From JAQBGV01 sp032128395 (lineage in GTDB: Bacteria > Planctomycetota > UBA8108 > UBA1146): a stretch of DNA of 64,000 nt. This document shows, in pieces, positions 49,706 through 58,048 of the stretch. A model generated the notes under the pieces. It worked only from the letters and a program-made list of their open reading frames with translations. It searched no databases and was not told the DNA's origin. A program made the position numbers and the translations under genes. How positions within the stretch are numbered: the first letter of the stretch is position 1; every line of letters begins with the position of its first letter. The DNA is taken from the NCBI GenBank assembly GCA_032128395.1, contig JAQBGV010000123.1:21693-85692 (forward strand), in the 5' to 3' direction.

Positions 49706-51438
49706 AGATCCTGATCGGGATCCTGCTGATATCGGGCCTCGGAGCCGGGGCCATTTGGAAGGCAGGGCTCTTCGCACCCGCGGTTTCGGACGACCCGGCC
49801 CAAGGCGGCATTTTCGTCGCGAAGCGCGGGGACTTGTCGATCACCCTCACGGAGCGCGGAACCCTGAAGACGAGCAACGCGGAGCAGGTCCGGAGCCAGG
49901 TGCAGGGGCGTACTCCGATCCAGTGGCTCGCGGAAGAGGGGAAACGCGTAACCGCAGGGGAGATCGTGGTCGAGCTCGACCGAACGGAGCTCGAGCGGAA
50001 CATCGAGGATCTGCAGACTTTGATCATCCAGCTCGAGTCGGAGGACCGCGCCGCGAAGACCGAGGAGCTGATCCAGGTAGAGCAGAACAAGACCGACATC
50101 GAGAAATCGGAGCTCGCGTTCGAGGTCGCCACCTCGGAGTTGGCCATGTTCCTCGAAGGGGACGACGCCGCGCAGAAGCGGCGTCTGCAGCTCGCGATCG
50201 ACACCGCAGAGTCGGAGCTGAGTCTTGCGCAGAACAAATTCACCCAGACCGATGCGCTGCTGGCAAAAGACTTCGTCACGCAGGACGACCTCGAGGACGA
50301 ACGGATCAAGGTCCGGAAGGCGAACGAGGCCCTGATCGAAGCCAATGAGAATCAGCGTCTCTACCTGGAGTACAAGCGCCCCCTCGACGAGAAGCAGAAG
50401 CGGGCGGCCGTCACCGAGGCCGAGCGTGGCGTGGAACGCGCCCAGAAGCAGTCCGAAGCCCGCCTCGATGCGAAGAAGGCGATGGTCAGCCAGAAGGAGC
50501 GCAGCCTCAACCAGGCGAAGGAACGGCTCGCGGAGAAAGAGGTCGACTTCGCTCGCATGACGATCACTGCCCCCGCGGACGGCGTGATCGTCTACGGCGA
50601 CCCGGATCGTTCCTGGGACGCGGAGGAGATCAAGGTCGGGGGGGACGCATACTTCGACCGGGTCCTGATGACGATCCCGGACTCCACCGAGATGGCGGTC
50701 ACGATCAACGTCCACGAGGCGGACATCCGAAAGGTGAAGGAGGGGATGCGCGCGGCGGTCCACTCCGAGCTGCAGCGAGGTTCGGCGTACATGGGTGAGG
50801 TGATCCGGATCGACACGGTCGCCAATGCCGGGAACCGACGGTGGGGCGACACGATTCGACGCTTCCGGGTCGAGGTGCGGATCGACGGATCGGATCTCGA
50901 CCTCAAGCCGGGGACATCCGCCTCGGTCGAGTTGCAGATCGGCGACCTCGAGAACGTACTCCACGTGCCGATCCAGGCGGTGCACGGGAGAGAGGGTCGC
51001 TTCTTCTGCTACGTCCGGACCCCGAAAGGACCGATGGAGACCGCGGTCAAGGTTGGACGATCGAACGACGCTTTCCTCGAGATCGTCAGCGGGATCTCGG
51101 AAGGGGACCAGGTGCTCCTCTACGAGCCCGAGCCCGCCTCGGTCGAGCGAGATGAATCGGTTCAAGAGACCGGCGAAGCGAGTGTCGTCGACTCCGGCGC
51201 CACCGGCCAAGGCGAAGTCAACGCCACTCCACGCGCGCCGCGCCCCCCCGACGGTGGCACGGTCGGGGCTACCCGAGGAGAGGGGCGACGCGGCGGCGCG
51301 GAACGCCCCTCCGGCTCCGGGGGCGGCGACCGCACCGGCGGTGATCGTTCGCGACGCGGCGGTGACGGCGGCGGTGACGGCGGCGGTGGCAGTCGCTCCG
51401 GAGCGCGGGGAAGACCGCCGGGGCGCCCGCAGCCGTGA
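49702..51438 (+). CDS. MacA/HlyD-type periplasmic adaptor with Gly/Arg-rich tail
   Basis: 578 residues. An N-terminal membrane anchor (ILIGILLISGLGAGAIWKAGLF) is followed by a biotinyl-lipoyl-like half (GTLKTSNAEQVRSQVQGRTPIQWLAEEGKRVTAGEIVVELD), a long coiled-coil hairpin (about 95-275; multiple heptads with ERAQKQSEARLDAKKAMVSQKER), and the second lipoyl/beta-barrel part (VDFARMTITAPADGVIVYGD .. IRIDTVANAGNRRWGDTIRRF). It ends with a membrane-proximal ISEGDQVLLYEP. The last about 90 residues are an unusual Gly/Arg/Asp-rich disordered tail (GGDRTGGDRSRRGGDGGGDG), not typical of MacA. It connects the TolC-type duct to the MacB-type permease. Confidence 0.85.
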   Translation: MKILIGILLISGLGAGAIWKAGLFAPAVSDDPAQGGIFVAKRGDLSITLTERGTLKTSNAEQVRSQVQGRTPIQWLAEEGKRVTAGEIVVELDRTELERNIEDLQTLIIQLESEDRAAKTEELIQVEQNKTDIEKSELAFEVATSELAMFLEGDDAAQKRRLQLAIDTAESELSLAQNKFTQTDALLAKDFVTQDDLEDERIKVRKANEALIEANENQRLYLEYKRPLDEKQKRAAVTEAERGVERAQKQSEARLDAKKAMVSQKERSLNQAKERLAEKEVDFARMTITAPADGVIVYGDPDRSWDAEEIKVGGDAYFDRVLMTIPDSTEMAVTINVHEADIRKVKEGMRAAVHSELQRGSAYMGEVIRIDTVANAGNRRWGDTIRRFRVEVRIDGSDLDLKPGTSASVELQIGDLENVLHVPIQAVHGREGRFFCYVRTPKGPMETAVKVGRSNDAFLEIVSGISEGDQVLLYEPEPASVERDESVQETGEASVVDSGATGQGEVNATPRAPRPPDGGTVGATRGEGRRGGAERPSGSGGGDRTGGDRSRRGGDGGGDGGGGSRSGARGRPPGRPQP

Positions 51439-52121
51439 CCGACGATCGGGTCATCCTCCTCGAAGGAATCCACAAGTTCTACGGCGAGGGTGAGGCGCGC
51501 CTCCACGTCCTGAAGGGGATCCATCTCGCGATCCGCCGCGGCGAGTTCGTGGCGATCACCGGTGCATCGGGCTCGGGCAAGTCGACGCTCATGAACATCC
51601 TGGGCTGCCTCGACTACCCGACCGAGGGGCGCTACTGCCTCGGCGGGCGCGACGTCTCCACGATCGATGACGACGAACTCTCCGAGATGCGTAACCAGGA
51701 CATCGGCTTCATCTTCCAGAGCTTCAACCTGATCTCGCAGCTGAGCGTGCTCGAGAACATCGCGGTTCCGCTCCTGTACGCCCCCGAACCGCTCCACTCC
51801 GCGAACGAGCGTTGCAGGGAACTGCTCGCGGCGGTCGGCCTCGATCACCGCCTCGATCACGTCCCCGCCCAGCTCTCGGGGGGGGAGCGTCAAAGGGTGG
51901 CGATCGCGCGCGCGCTCGTCAACGACCCGGTGATGCTCCTCGCCGACGAACCGACGGGAAACCTGGACACGCAGACCGGTGAGGACGTGCTCGGTCTGAT
52001 GGATGACCTGCACGCACAGGGGCGCACCATCGTGATGATCACGCACGACGAGAGAGTCGCGTCCCGCGCAGAGCGTCAGGTGCACATCCGTGACGGAGTG
52101 ATCCTCGAGGAGGCGGCGTGA
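51435..52121 (+). CDS. MacB-type ABC transporter ATP-binding protein
   Basis: 228 residues with Walker A (TGASGSGKSTLMNIL), a Q-loop (FIFQSFNLISQLSVLENIAVPL), the signature LSGGERQRVAIARALV and Walker B (VMLLADEPTGNLD), followed by the H-loop ITHDERVASRAE. This is the LolD/MacB ATPase class that powers extracytoplasmic lipid, macrolide or peptide extrusion rather than import. GTGA overlap with both the adaptor stop and the permease start shows tight coupling in the operon. Confidence 0.95.
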   Translation: MTDDRVILLEGIHKFYGEGEARLHVLKGIHLAIRRGEFVAITGASGSGKSTLMNILGCLDYPTEGRYCLGGRDVSTIDDDELSEMRNQDIGFIFQSFNLISQLSVLENIAVPLLYAPEPLHSANERCRELLAAVGLDHRLDHVPAQLSGGERQRVAIARALVNDPVMLLADEPTGNLDTQTGEDVLGLMDDLHAQGRTIVMITHDERVASRAERQVHIRDGVILEEAA

Positions 52122-53395
52122 TCGGGATGAAACTCGGAGCGCTGATCCGACTCGCCCTGCGCAACCTCGCGGGCTATCCGATGCGCACCTTCCTCACCGC
52201 GCTCGGGGTGATCTTCGGGGTAGGATCGGTGATCGCGATGCTCGCCCTCGGTGCGGGGGCGGAGCGGGAGCTGCTCCAGGAGATCGGTCGCCTGGGGATC
52301 CAGAACATCATCGTCAACTCGGTGAAGCCTCCCGAGACGACCGAGGGAAACCAGAGCGCGCAGTTCATCAGCACCTACGGTCTGACCCTCAAGGACTTCC
52401 GGCAGATCGGCGCGACGATCCCCGGGATCGAGAAGGTGCTCCCCGTGCACATCAGCCGATTGCCGGTGTGGTGGGGGAGCAAGAGGGTCGAGGGGACGAT
52501 CTTCGCGGTGAAGGCGGAGCACCTCGCCCTCTTCGGGCTCGACACCGCGCTCGGCCGCTCGCTCGCCGATTTCGACGGGGAGGTGGCACGGAGAGTCTGC
52601 GTGATCCGAGCCGGCATTCTCGAGGAGCTCGGGATCTACCAGGACCCGGTCGGCCTGTGGCTCGTCGTCGATGAGGAGGAGTACGAAGTGGTCGGCGTGC
52701 TCCACGACACCGAGTTCATGGGGTACGCGGCGAAGGCGCTCTCGGTCGACGCAAAGACTTTTCAGATCTACGTCCCCCACGAGACGGTCCTGACGCGCAA
52801 CGGCACGCGTTCAGTCGTCCGCCGTTCCGGCTCGACCGAGGCGACGGACGTCGAACTCTCCCAGGTCGTGATCTCGGTCACCGATCTCGACCACGTGCTC
52901 CTCGTCTCTCGGATGGTGAAGAAGCTCCTCGAGAACAATCACGACCAGCAGGACTATGAGCTGGTGGTGCCCCTCGAGGTGCTCGCACAACGGCGCAAGA
53001 CCCAGCAGGTCTTCAATCTGGCGCTCGTCGCCATCGCCTCGATCTCGCTCTTGGTCGGGGGGATCGGAATCGCGAACATCATGCTCGCAACGGTCACCGA
53101 ACGGACGAAGGAGATCGGCATCCGCCGCGCTCTCGGCGCGAAGAAGCGACACATCATCGTCCAGTTCCTCACGGAGACGACGACGATCTCGACCCTCGGC
53201 GGGGTGCTGGGCGTTCTCGCCGGAGTCGGCCTGGCGCAAGTGCTGGCGCTCTTCACCGGCTGGAGCGTGCTGGTCACCCCGGGCAGCGTCGTGCTCGCGC
53301 TCTCGATCTCGATGGCGGTCGGGATCATGTCGGGAATCTTCCCAGCCCGGCGTGCGGCCTACCTCGACCCGATCGCCGCCCTCCGCCACGAATAG
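52118..53395 (+). CDS. MacB-type ABC permease
   Basis: 425 residues. An N-terminal membrane helix (about 18-40; RTFLTALGVIFGVGSVIAMLALGAGAE) with the MacB periplasmic core after it (QEIGRLGIQNIIVNSVKPPETTE..) is followed by an FtsX-type domain with three helices: IASISLLVGGIGIANIMLATV, TLGGVLGVLAGVGLAQVL and VVLALSISMAVGIMSGIFPARRAAYLDPIAALRHE. ERTKEIGIRRALGAKKRHI is the coupling helix contacting the ATPase. GTG at 52118 overlaps the ATPase stop; ATG at 52127 is an alternative. Together with the three genes before it, it forms a complete tripartite efflux pump; the substrate is unknown. Confidence 0.92.
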   Translation: MIGMKLGALIRLALRNLAGYPMRTFLTALGVIFGVGSVIAMLALGAGAERELLQEIGRLGIQNIIVNSVKPPETTEGNQSAQFISTYGLTLKDFRQIGATIPGIEKVLPVHISRLPVWWGSKRVEGTIFAVKAEHLALFGLDTALGRSLADFDGEVARRVCVIRAGILEELGIYQDPVGLWLVVDEEEYEVVGVLHDTEFMGYAAKALSVDAKTFQIYVPHETVLTRNGTRSVVRRSGSTEATDVELSQVVISVTDLDHVLLVSRMVKKLLENNHDQQDYELVVPLEVLAQRRKTQQVFNLALVAIASISLLVGGIGIANIMLATVTERTKEIGIRRALGAKKRHIIVQFLTETTTISTLGGVLGVLAGVGLAQVLALFTGWSVLVTPGSVVLALSISMAVGIMSGIFPARRAAYLDPIAALRHE

Positions 53396-53405
53396 CCGGC
53401 GCTCG

Positions 53406-56159
53406 CTAGCCAGAACTTCGGGCCGTGCTGCTCAGCGCATTCGTCCTCGATCGGGGTCGGGATGGGGAGGGTCGGCAGGCGCACCTGCCGAGGAGGAGCG
53501 CGGTTCCCCCGATCACCGCCACCGCGACGATGCCCTGGGTGAGGTACCAAGCGTTGGGGTCTAGGGTGATCACCATCTCCCGGAGGAGTGAGTAGACGAA
53601 CAAGGCGCCGAGCATGCTGAGCAGGCTGCGGTCGAGTGCGATCATCAGGACGGCGATCGCGAGGGCGCGGAACGCGAGGTCGAGCGTGAGGGACTCGGTG
53701 GCAGTGTCGTAGGGGATGCGCAGGATCCCGAGAACGAAGATCAGGGCGTACGCCGCCCACTTCTTGCGGACCAGGAGCAAGCAGAGTACGAGCAGGAACA
53801 GGGCGACGATCGCGGTGAACGTCGACTCGGTCATCAGGGCGAGGACCTGACCGATCGCCTGTCGAGGCGAATCGAGGATCGAGAAGTTCATCCCGAGCGG
53901 TGCCGGGGGAGTCGCGGCCCCCACCGCTGCGACGATCCAGTGGGCTCGCGACAAGCACGCCATTCCGACGCCGCAGACGATCCCGACGAGGAGATCCCGA
54001 CCCACGAGTGGATCCCCCGATCGACCGCGCAGGAGGCGAGTCCAGGAGACGAGCTTCAGCGGCCAGTGCCTGCGGATCGTCGGCTCGATCGCCAGGTAGA
54101 GGAACCAGGCGAACACCGCCATGAAGAACGCCTCGGAGAGCATTCGGACCAAGAGTCTCTTCTCGTCCTCCAGACTGCCGACGTGGTGTGCGCGGATCAC
54201 CCACACCGCGGTGTTCAGAATCACGAAGACCACCCCGACGCGAAATGCGCCCGCTCGGTCGCTGCGCCCCGCACGCAGGTTCGCGATACCGAACCACGCC
54301 CCCGCGAAGAGCGGGATCAGGAACAGGATCAGGGTCGCGGGATCATCGATCGTAGAGAGAAACTTCCCGGGGATGCGTCCCTCTCCCCGCCGCTGAGAGA
54401 CCGTCCACTCGTCCCGCACTCGGACGTGCACCACGCGCCCACGCCAAGCGGCCACCTCGATGTGACTGGTCACTCCTTCGATTCCCGAGAGCGGCCCGGT
54501 CCAAGCGCGAAAGTCATCGAACGGGACGGGCGGATACTGCTGCGGTTTCTCCTCGACGAGCCGCGTCGCATCGAACCCGCAGAAGCCGAGTACCCCGTTC
54601 CAGTCCACCGTTCGCACGAAGACCTCCTCGCGGATCTCCGGGCTCGGCACCGCCGAGAAGCGAACCAGCTTTCCCGCGGCGGTGAGGACCAGCGTGATCA
54701 TCCCGGGGCTAGTCTGCGGTGGGTCGGTCTCCCACACCCTCCCGCCGAACCGTGCCGTGGGCACGAACCGCTCGGTGCTCTGCCGGTACCAGAACTGAAC
54801 CACTCCCGCCGCGGAGAGATGGAGGCGCTCCCATCGGTCGGCGGAGACGTCGTTCTCGTCGATGAACTGCACCAGTGATCCGCGCCGGTAGAAGCCGCGC
54901 GCGGAGTCGAGCGGTGGATCGTCGTGGCCGAGGTCGTGCACGAAGGTCCGTGCGATGAATTCGAGCGCGTCCGGAGTGTGCTCCATCGGAGCGATCTCGG
55001 TCAGGCGCGCATCTCGGTCGAAGAACGAGACGAGGCCGAGTCCGAGGAACGTCGCCCCGACCAGCAACCACCTTGACCGCCGCGTGATGGTCCCCGCTTC
55101 TCCCGCCGCCGCAATCAGCTCGGGAGATGGCGTCTCACCGGCGGCGAGCGCTTCGAGAAGTGGATCTCCCCCGGGGAGCATGGAGGAGACGAGGAGTGCG
55201 CTCGACGGGCGCCGCTCCGGTTCGGGATCGAGGCATCGGCGCACCGCATCGGCGACTTCAGGCCCGAGGAGCTCGGCGCTGTCCGAGATCGGATCGGGCG
55301 GTCCCGACTCGTGCCAGCGACGGATCGCGGAGAAGGAGTCGGCATCGATCGCCCGTCGCCCGGTGAAGAGCTCGAAGAGGACCAGTCCGAGCGAGTAGAT
55401 GTCGCTGCGCGGCGTCGCCGCCTCTCCCCGGACCACCTCGGGTGCCATGTACACCGGGGTCCCCGAGAAATTCTCGTCGTCGGCGGCGAGTTCGACGAGT
55501 GCGGCGATTCCGAAGTCGTTGATCTTCACTCGCCCGCGCCCGTCGATCATCACGTTCGCGGGCTTGAGGTCGCGGTGGAGCACCCCTCGAGAGTGCGCGG
55601 AGGCGAGCCCCGCGCAGAGCTGTCGCGCGATCTCGACCCCCTTGTCCTGCGGCAAGCGGCCGATGCGGCGCAGGAGCGAGGCGAGATCCTCGCCGTCGAT
55701 GTATTCCATCGAGATGCACGTCTCGCCCTCGACCTCGACCAGGTCGTGTACACGACAGACGTTTGCGTGGGTGACCTGGCGCGTCACCCGCACCTCACCC
55801 TGGAGTCTGCGCAGGGAGATCGGGTCTTCGGCCAGCGAGGAGGGGAGGAATTTCAGCGCGACCGATTCTTCCAGCCGCAGGTCGTCCGCTCGATACACCT
55901 CTCCCATCCCGCCGCGACCGAGGAGCGAGACGATGCGGTATCGCTCACCGAGGACCTGGCCAGGGGCGAAGCGGGAGGTCTCGGAAGCGGGACGCGAGAA
56001 CGACGGTCCGGAAGAACGTGGGGAGCGGTCCGAATGGACCCGGCGAGGAGGGGAGACCTCGACGGTCTGGTCCGGGTCCGCTTCGTGCAAGGTCCCACAC
56101 GCGGGACAGCTCGTCGCCGTCGCGGGGAGCTCCGAACGACACTGCGCGCACCGAGGCAT
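53406..56159 (-). CDS. Serine/threonine protein kinase with zinc ribbon and large membrane domain
   Basis: 917 residues. An N-terminal zinc ribbon (CAQC..CPAC, residues 4-21) precedes a Hanks-type kinase domain (about 70-325) with the glycine loop LLGRGGMGEVYRA, VALKFLP lysine, HRDLKPANVMIDG catalytic loop, DFGIA and GTPVYMAPEVV. Then a membrane helix (WLLVGATFLGLGLVSFF) leads to an extracytoplasmic domain (about 375-625) of unknown fold with several beta strands, and a polytopic C terminus of about eight helices. The combination suggests signal sensing through the membrane into the kinase. No adjacent substrate gene or phosphatase is seen. Confidence 0.85.
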   Translation of the reverse strand: MPRCAQCRSELPATATSCPACGTLHEADPDQTVEVSPPRRVHSDRSPRSSGPSFSRPASETSRFAPGQVLGERYRIVSLLGRGGMGEVYRADDLRLEESVALKFLPSSLAEDPISLRRLQGEVRVTRQVTHANVCRVHDLVEVEGETCISMEYIDGEDLASLLRRIGRLPQDKGVEIARQLCAGLASAHSRGVLHRDLKPANVMIDGRGRVKINDFGIAALVELAADDENFSGTPVYMAPEVVRGEAATPRSDIYSLGLVLFELFTGRRAIDADSFSAIRRWHESGPPDPISDSAELLGPEVADAVRRCLDPEPERRPSSALLVSSMLPGGDPLLEALAAGETPSPELIAAAGEAGTITRRSRWLLVGATFLGLGLVSFFDRDARLTEIAPMEHTPDALEFIARTFVHDLGHDDPPLDSARGFYRRGSLVQFIDENDVSADRWERLHLSAAGVVQFWYRQSTERFVPTARFGGRVWETDPPQTSPGMITLVLTAAGKLVRFSAVPSPEIREEVFVRTVDWNGVLGFCGFDATRLVEEKPQQYPPVPFDDFRAWTGPLSGIEGVTSHIEVAAWRGRVVHVRVRDEWTVSQRRGEGRIPGKFLSTIDDPATLILFLIPLFAGAWFGIANLRAGRSDRAGAFRVGVVFVILNTAVWVIRAHHVGSLEDEKRLLVRMLSEAFFMAVFAWFLYLAIEPTIRRHWPLKLVSWTRLLRGRSGDPLVGRDLLVGIVCGVGMACLSRAHWIVAAVGAATPPAPLGMNFSILDSPRQAIGQVLALMTESTFTAIVALFLLVLCLLLVRKKWAAYALIFVLGILRIPYDTATESLTLDLAFRALAIAVLMIALDRSLLSMLGALFVYSLLREMVITLDPNAWYLTQGIVAVAVIGGTALLLGRCACRPSPSRPRSRTNALSSTARSSG

Positions 56160-56307
56160 CTACTCCTCCTGGGCCCGCACACCCGCTGGGCCCCCCCGGA
56201 ACGGTTCACCGGGGGTGAAGGAGGACCCTACTCGCAGTCGCCTCGAGACCGCAACCCCTCGAGAGTCCCGGACGACTCGACGCGCATCCTTCTTGGGTAC
56301 GACTGGT

Positions 56308-56322
56308 GGCGAGCCAGTCCCG
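56308..56322. repeat. Isolated REP end
   Basis: GGCGAGCCAGTCCC matches the terminal module of the REP doublets but its partner is missing. Lies in the 240-bp divergent gap between the kinase and the FG-GAP protein. Confidence 0.5.
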
Positions 56323-56399
56323 TCTCCGTGAGGCGCGGGATCCGCGGCCCCCCCGCGTCCTTCCTCCGCTGGCGTGACGATCCTCCGGAAGGAGGACCG

Positions 56400-58025
56400 T
56401 TGCCCGTTGCTGCTGCTCGTATCCCTGCTTCGATCATCTGCGTGGGGATCCTTGTTCTCGGCCGTCTCTCTCCCGCCTTCGGCGCCGAACCCTGTCTCGC
56501 CGATCGATTCCTCCCCGATCCGCACTCGGCACACGCGCGTGCCGGTACCGCGGTCGTCTTCGACGACACTCGCTTCGCGATCGGAGTTCCGGGTCGTGAT
56601 GTCGTCTGGATCGGGTCGGTGGACGTCCTGTCCGGCACGCCTCGACTCGATGGAGAACTTCGCGGGCCGACCGGCTCCGACTTCGGAGCGTCACTCGCGG
56701 CTTTCGACGGACTCCTCATCGTCGGTGCGCCTCGGTCCGGGCCGGCCGGCGCTGCTTTCGTCCATCCGTTCGCTCCCGGCGTCGGCCCGCCGCTCGCGAC
56801 GCTCCGCCCGTCGGGCGCGACCCTCGGAGCACGCGTCGCGCTCTCCATTTCGTTCGTCGGAGATCTCCTCCTCCTCGGCGCGCCGAACCACGGTCCGGCC
56901 GGCGCCGAGACCGGCGCGGTCTTCCCCTTCATCCGCACCAGTGCAGGGTGGAGCGCACTGGCTCCGCTCCTCCCCTTCGATGGGAGCAGCGAGGGAGGCT
57001 TCGGCGAAGCGGTCGCTGCTGAGGCGCGATTCATCGCGATCGGCGCTCCGCACGGAGATGGAGTCCGTCCGGGGACCGGCGTCGTGTTCACGTTCACCCG
57101 AACCGGAGCGACGATCGCCCCCCTGGTGCGGATCGAACTCACCGACGGCCTCGCCGACGAGGGATTCGGTGGGGCGCTCACGTTCATTGGCCGCGATCTC
57201 GCGATCGGCGCCCCGTACCGTGCGGCCACGGTCCCCGGCGCGGGAGTGATCGCGTTCTTCGCGAGGGCCCGGCTGGCAAGCCTCCCCGTCGGCGCGATCA
57301 GTCCCCCCCTCGGCCCCGATCGCCTCCTCGCCCGTCGACAGAGCACGGTCGCGGCGGGATTGGGTGCCGCACTCGCAGAATCGGGCGGGTTGCTGATCGC
57401 GGGCGCACCGAGCGACGGTGCCATGGCGCCGCTCGCCGGCACGGTGACCATCTTCGCGCGCGACCCGATGGGACCCATCGGATGGCGCGAGCTCGAAACG
57501 TGGAGCCCCGCCACCGCGGCGGCGGGGAGCGAGTTCGGCCGCGCCATCGCCGCGACCGCGCGCTTCCTGCTGGTCGGCGCCCCAGGCGATCCCGACCGGT
57601 GCGGAGGGGTCTTCGGCTGTGACGCGGGATCGAGTTCGCTGCTGGTGCTCGATCCGGGACCGGACTGCGACGGCGACGCGATCCCCGATCCGTGCGCACG
57701 CCACGCCGACCCCGCGCTCGACCTGGACGGCGATGGCGTGCTCGACCGATGCCGATTTCGCCGGGGAGACCTCGACTTCGACGGCGCTCTCACCATCGGT
57801 GACCCGGTGCTCTGGCTGCTCTCTCTCACCGGATCGACGCCGGGGGGGGGGTGCCCCGCTGCCGCCGACACCAACGACGACGGCTCCCTCGACCTCGCGG
57901 ATCCGATCTCCTTGATCTTGCACCTTTTCGCCGCGGGTCCTCCGCCGCCTCCCCCGTTCCCCGGGTGTGGGGTCGATGGGAACCTGCCGGGGCCGCCGTG
58001 CGCCGGGCCAGGGTGCACTCCCTGA
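56400..58025 (+). CDS. Secreted FG-GAP/beta-propeller protein with dockerin-like module
   Basis: 541 residues from a TTG start with AAGGAGG four bases upstream. A signal peptide (ASIICVGILVLGRLSPAFGA) is followed by a seven-bladed integrin-like propeller built from repeats such as GGFGEAVAAEARFIAIGAPHGDGVRPGTGVVFTF and FGGALTFIGRDLAIGAPYR. The C-terminal calcium-loop module RGDLDFDGALTIGDPVLWLLSL and DTNDDGSLDLADPISLILHLF (about 450-520) closes the protein, with FPGCG at the end. Likely exported, with the propeller as a ligand- or matrix-binding platform. The TTG was chosen over upstream codons because of the ribosome site and the clean signal peptide. Confidence 0.85.
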   Translation: MPVAAARIPASIICVGILVLGRLSPAFGAEPCLADRFLPDPHSAHARAGTAVVFDDTRFAIGVPGRDVVWIGSVDVLSGTPRLDGELRGPTGSDFGASLAAFDGLLIVGAPRSGPAGAAFVHPFAPGVGPPLATLRPSGATLGARVALSISFVGDLLLLGAPNHGPAGAETGAVFPFIRTSAGWSALAPLLPFDGSSEGGFGEAVAAEARFIAIGAPHGDGVRPGTGVVFTFTRTGATIAPLVRIELTDGLADEGFGGALTFIGRDLAIGAPYRAATVPGAGVIAFFARARLASLPVGAISPPLGPDRLLARRQSTVAAGLGAALAESGGLLIAGAPSDGAMAPLAGTVTIFARDPMGPIGWRELETWSPATAAAGSEFGRAIAATARFLLVGAPGDPDRCGGVFGCDAGSSSLLVLDPGPDCDGDAIPDPCARHADPALDLDGDGVLDRCRFRRGDLDFDGALTIGDPVLWLLSLTGSTPGGGCPAAADTNDDGSLDLADPISLILHLFAAGPPPPPPFPGCGVDGNLPGPPCAGPGCTP

Positions 58026-58048
58026 AGCACGCGAGCGGCGCTAGTTCC

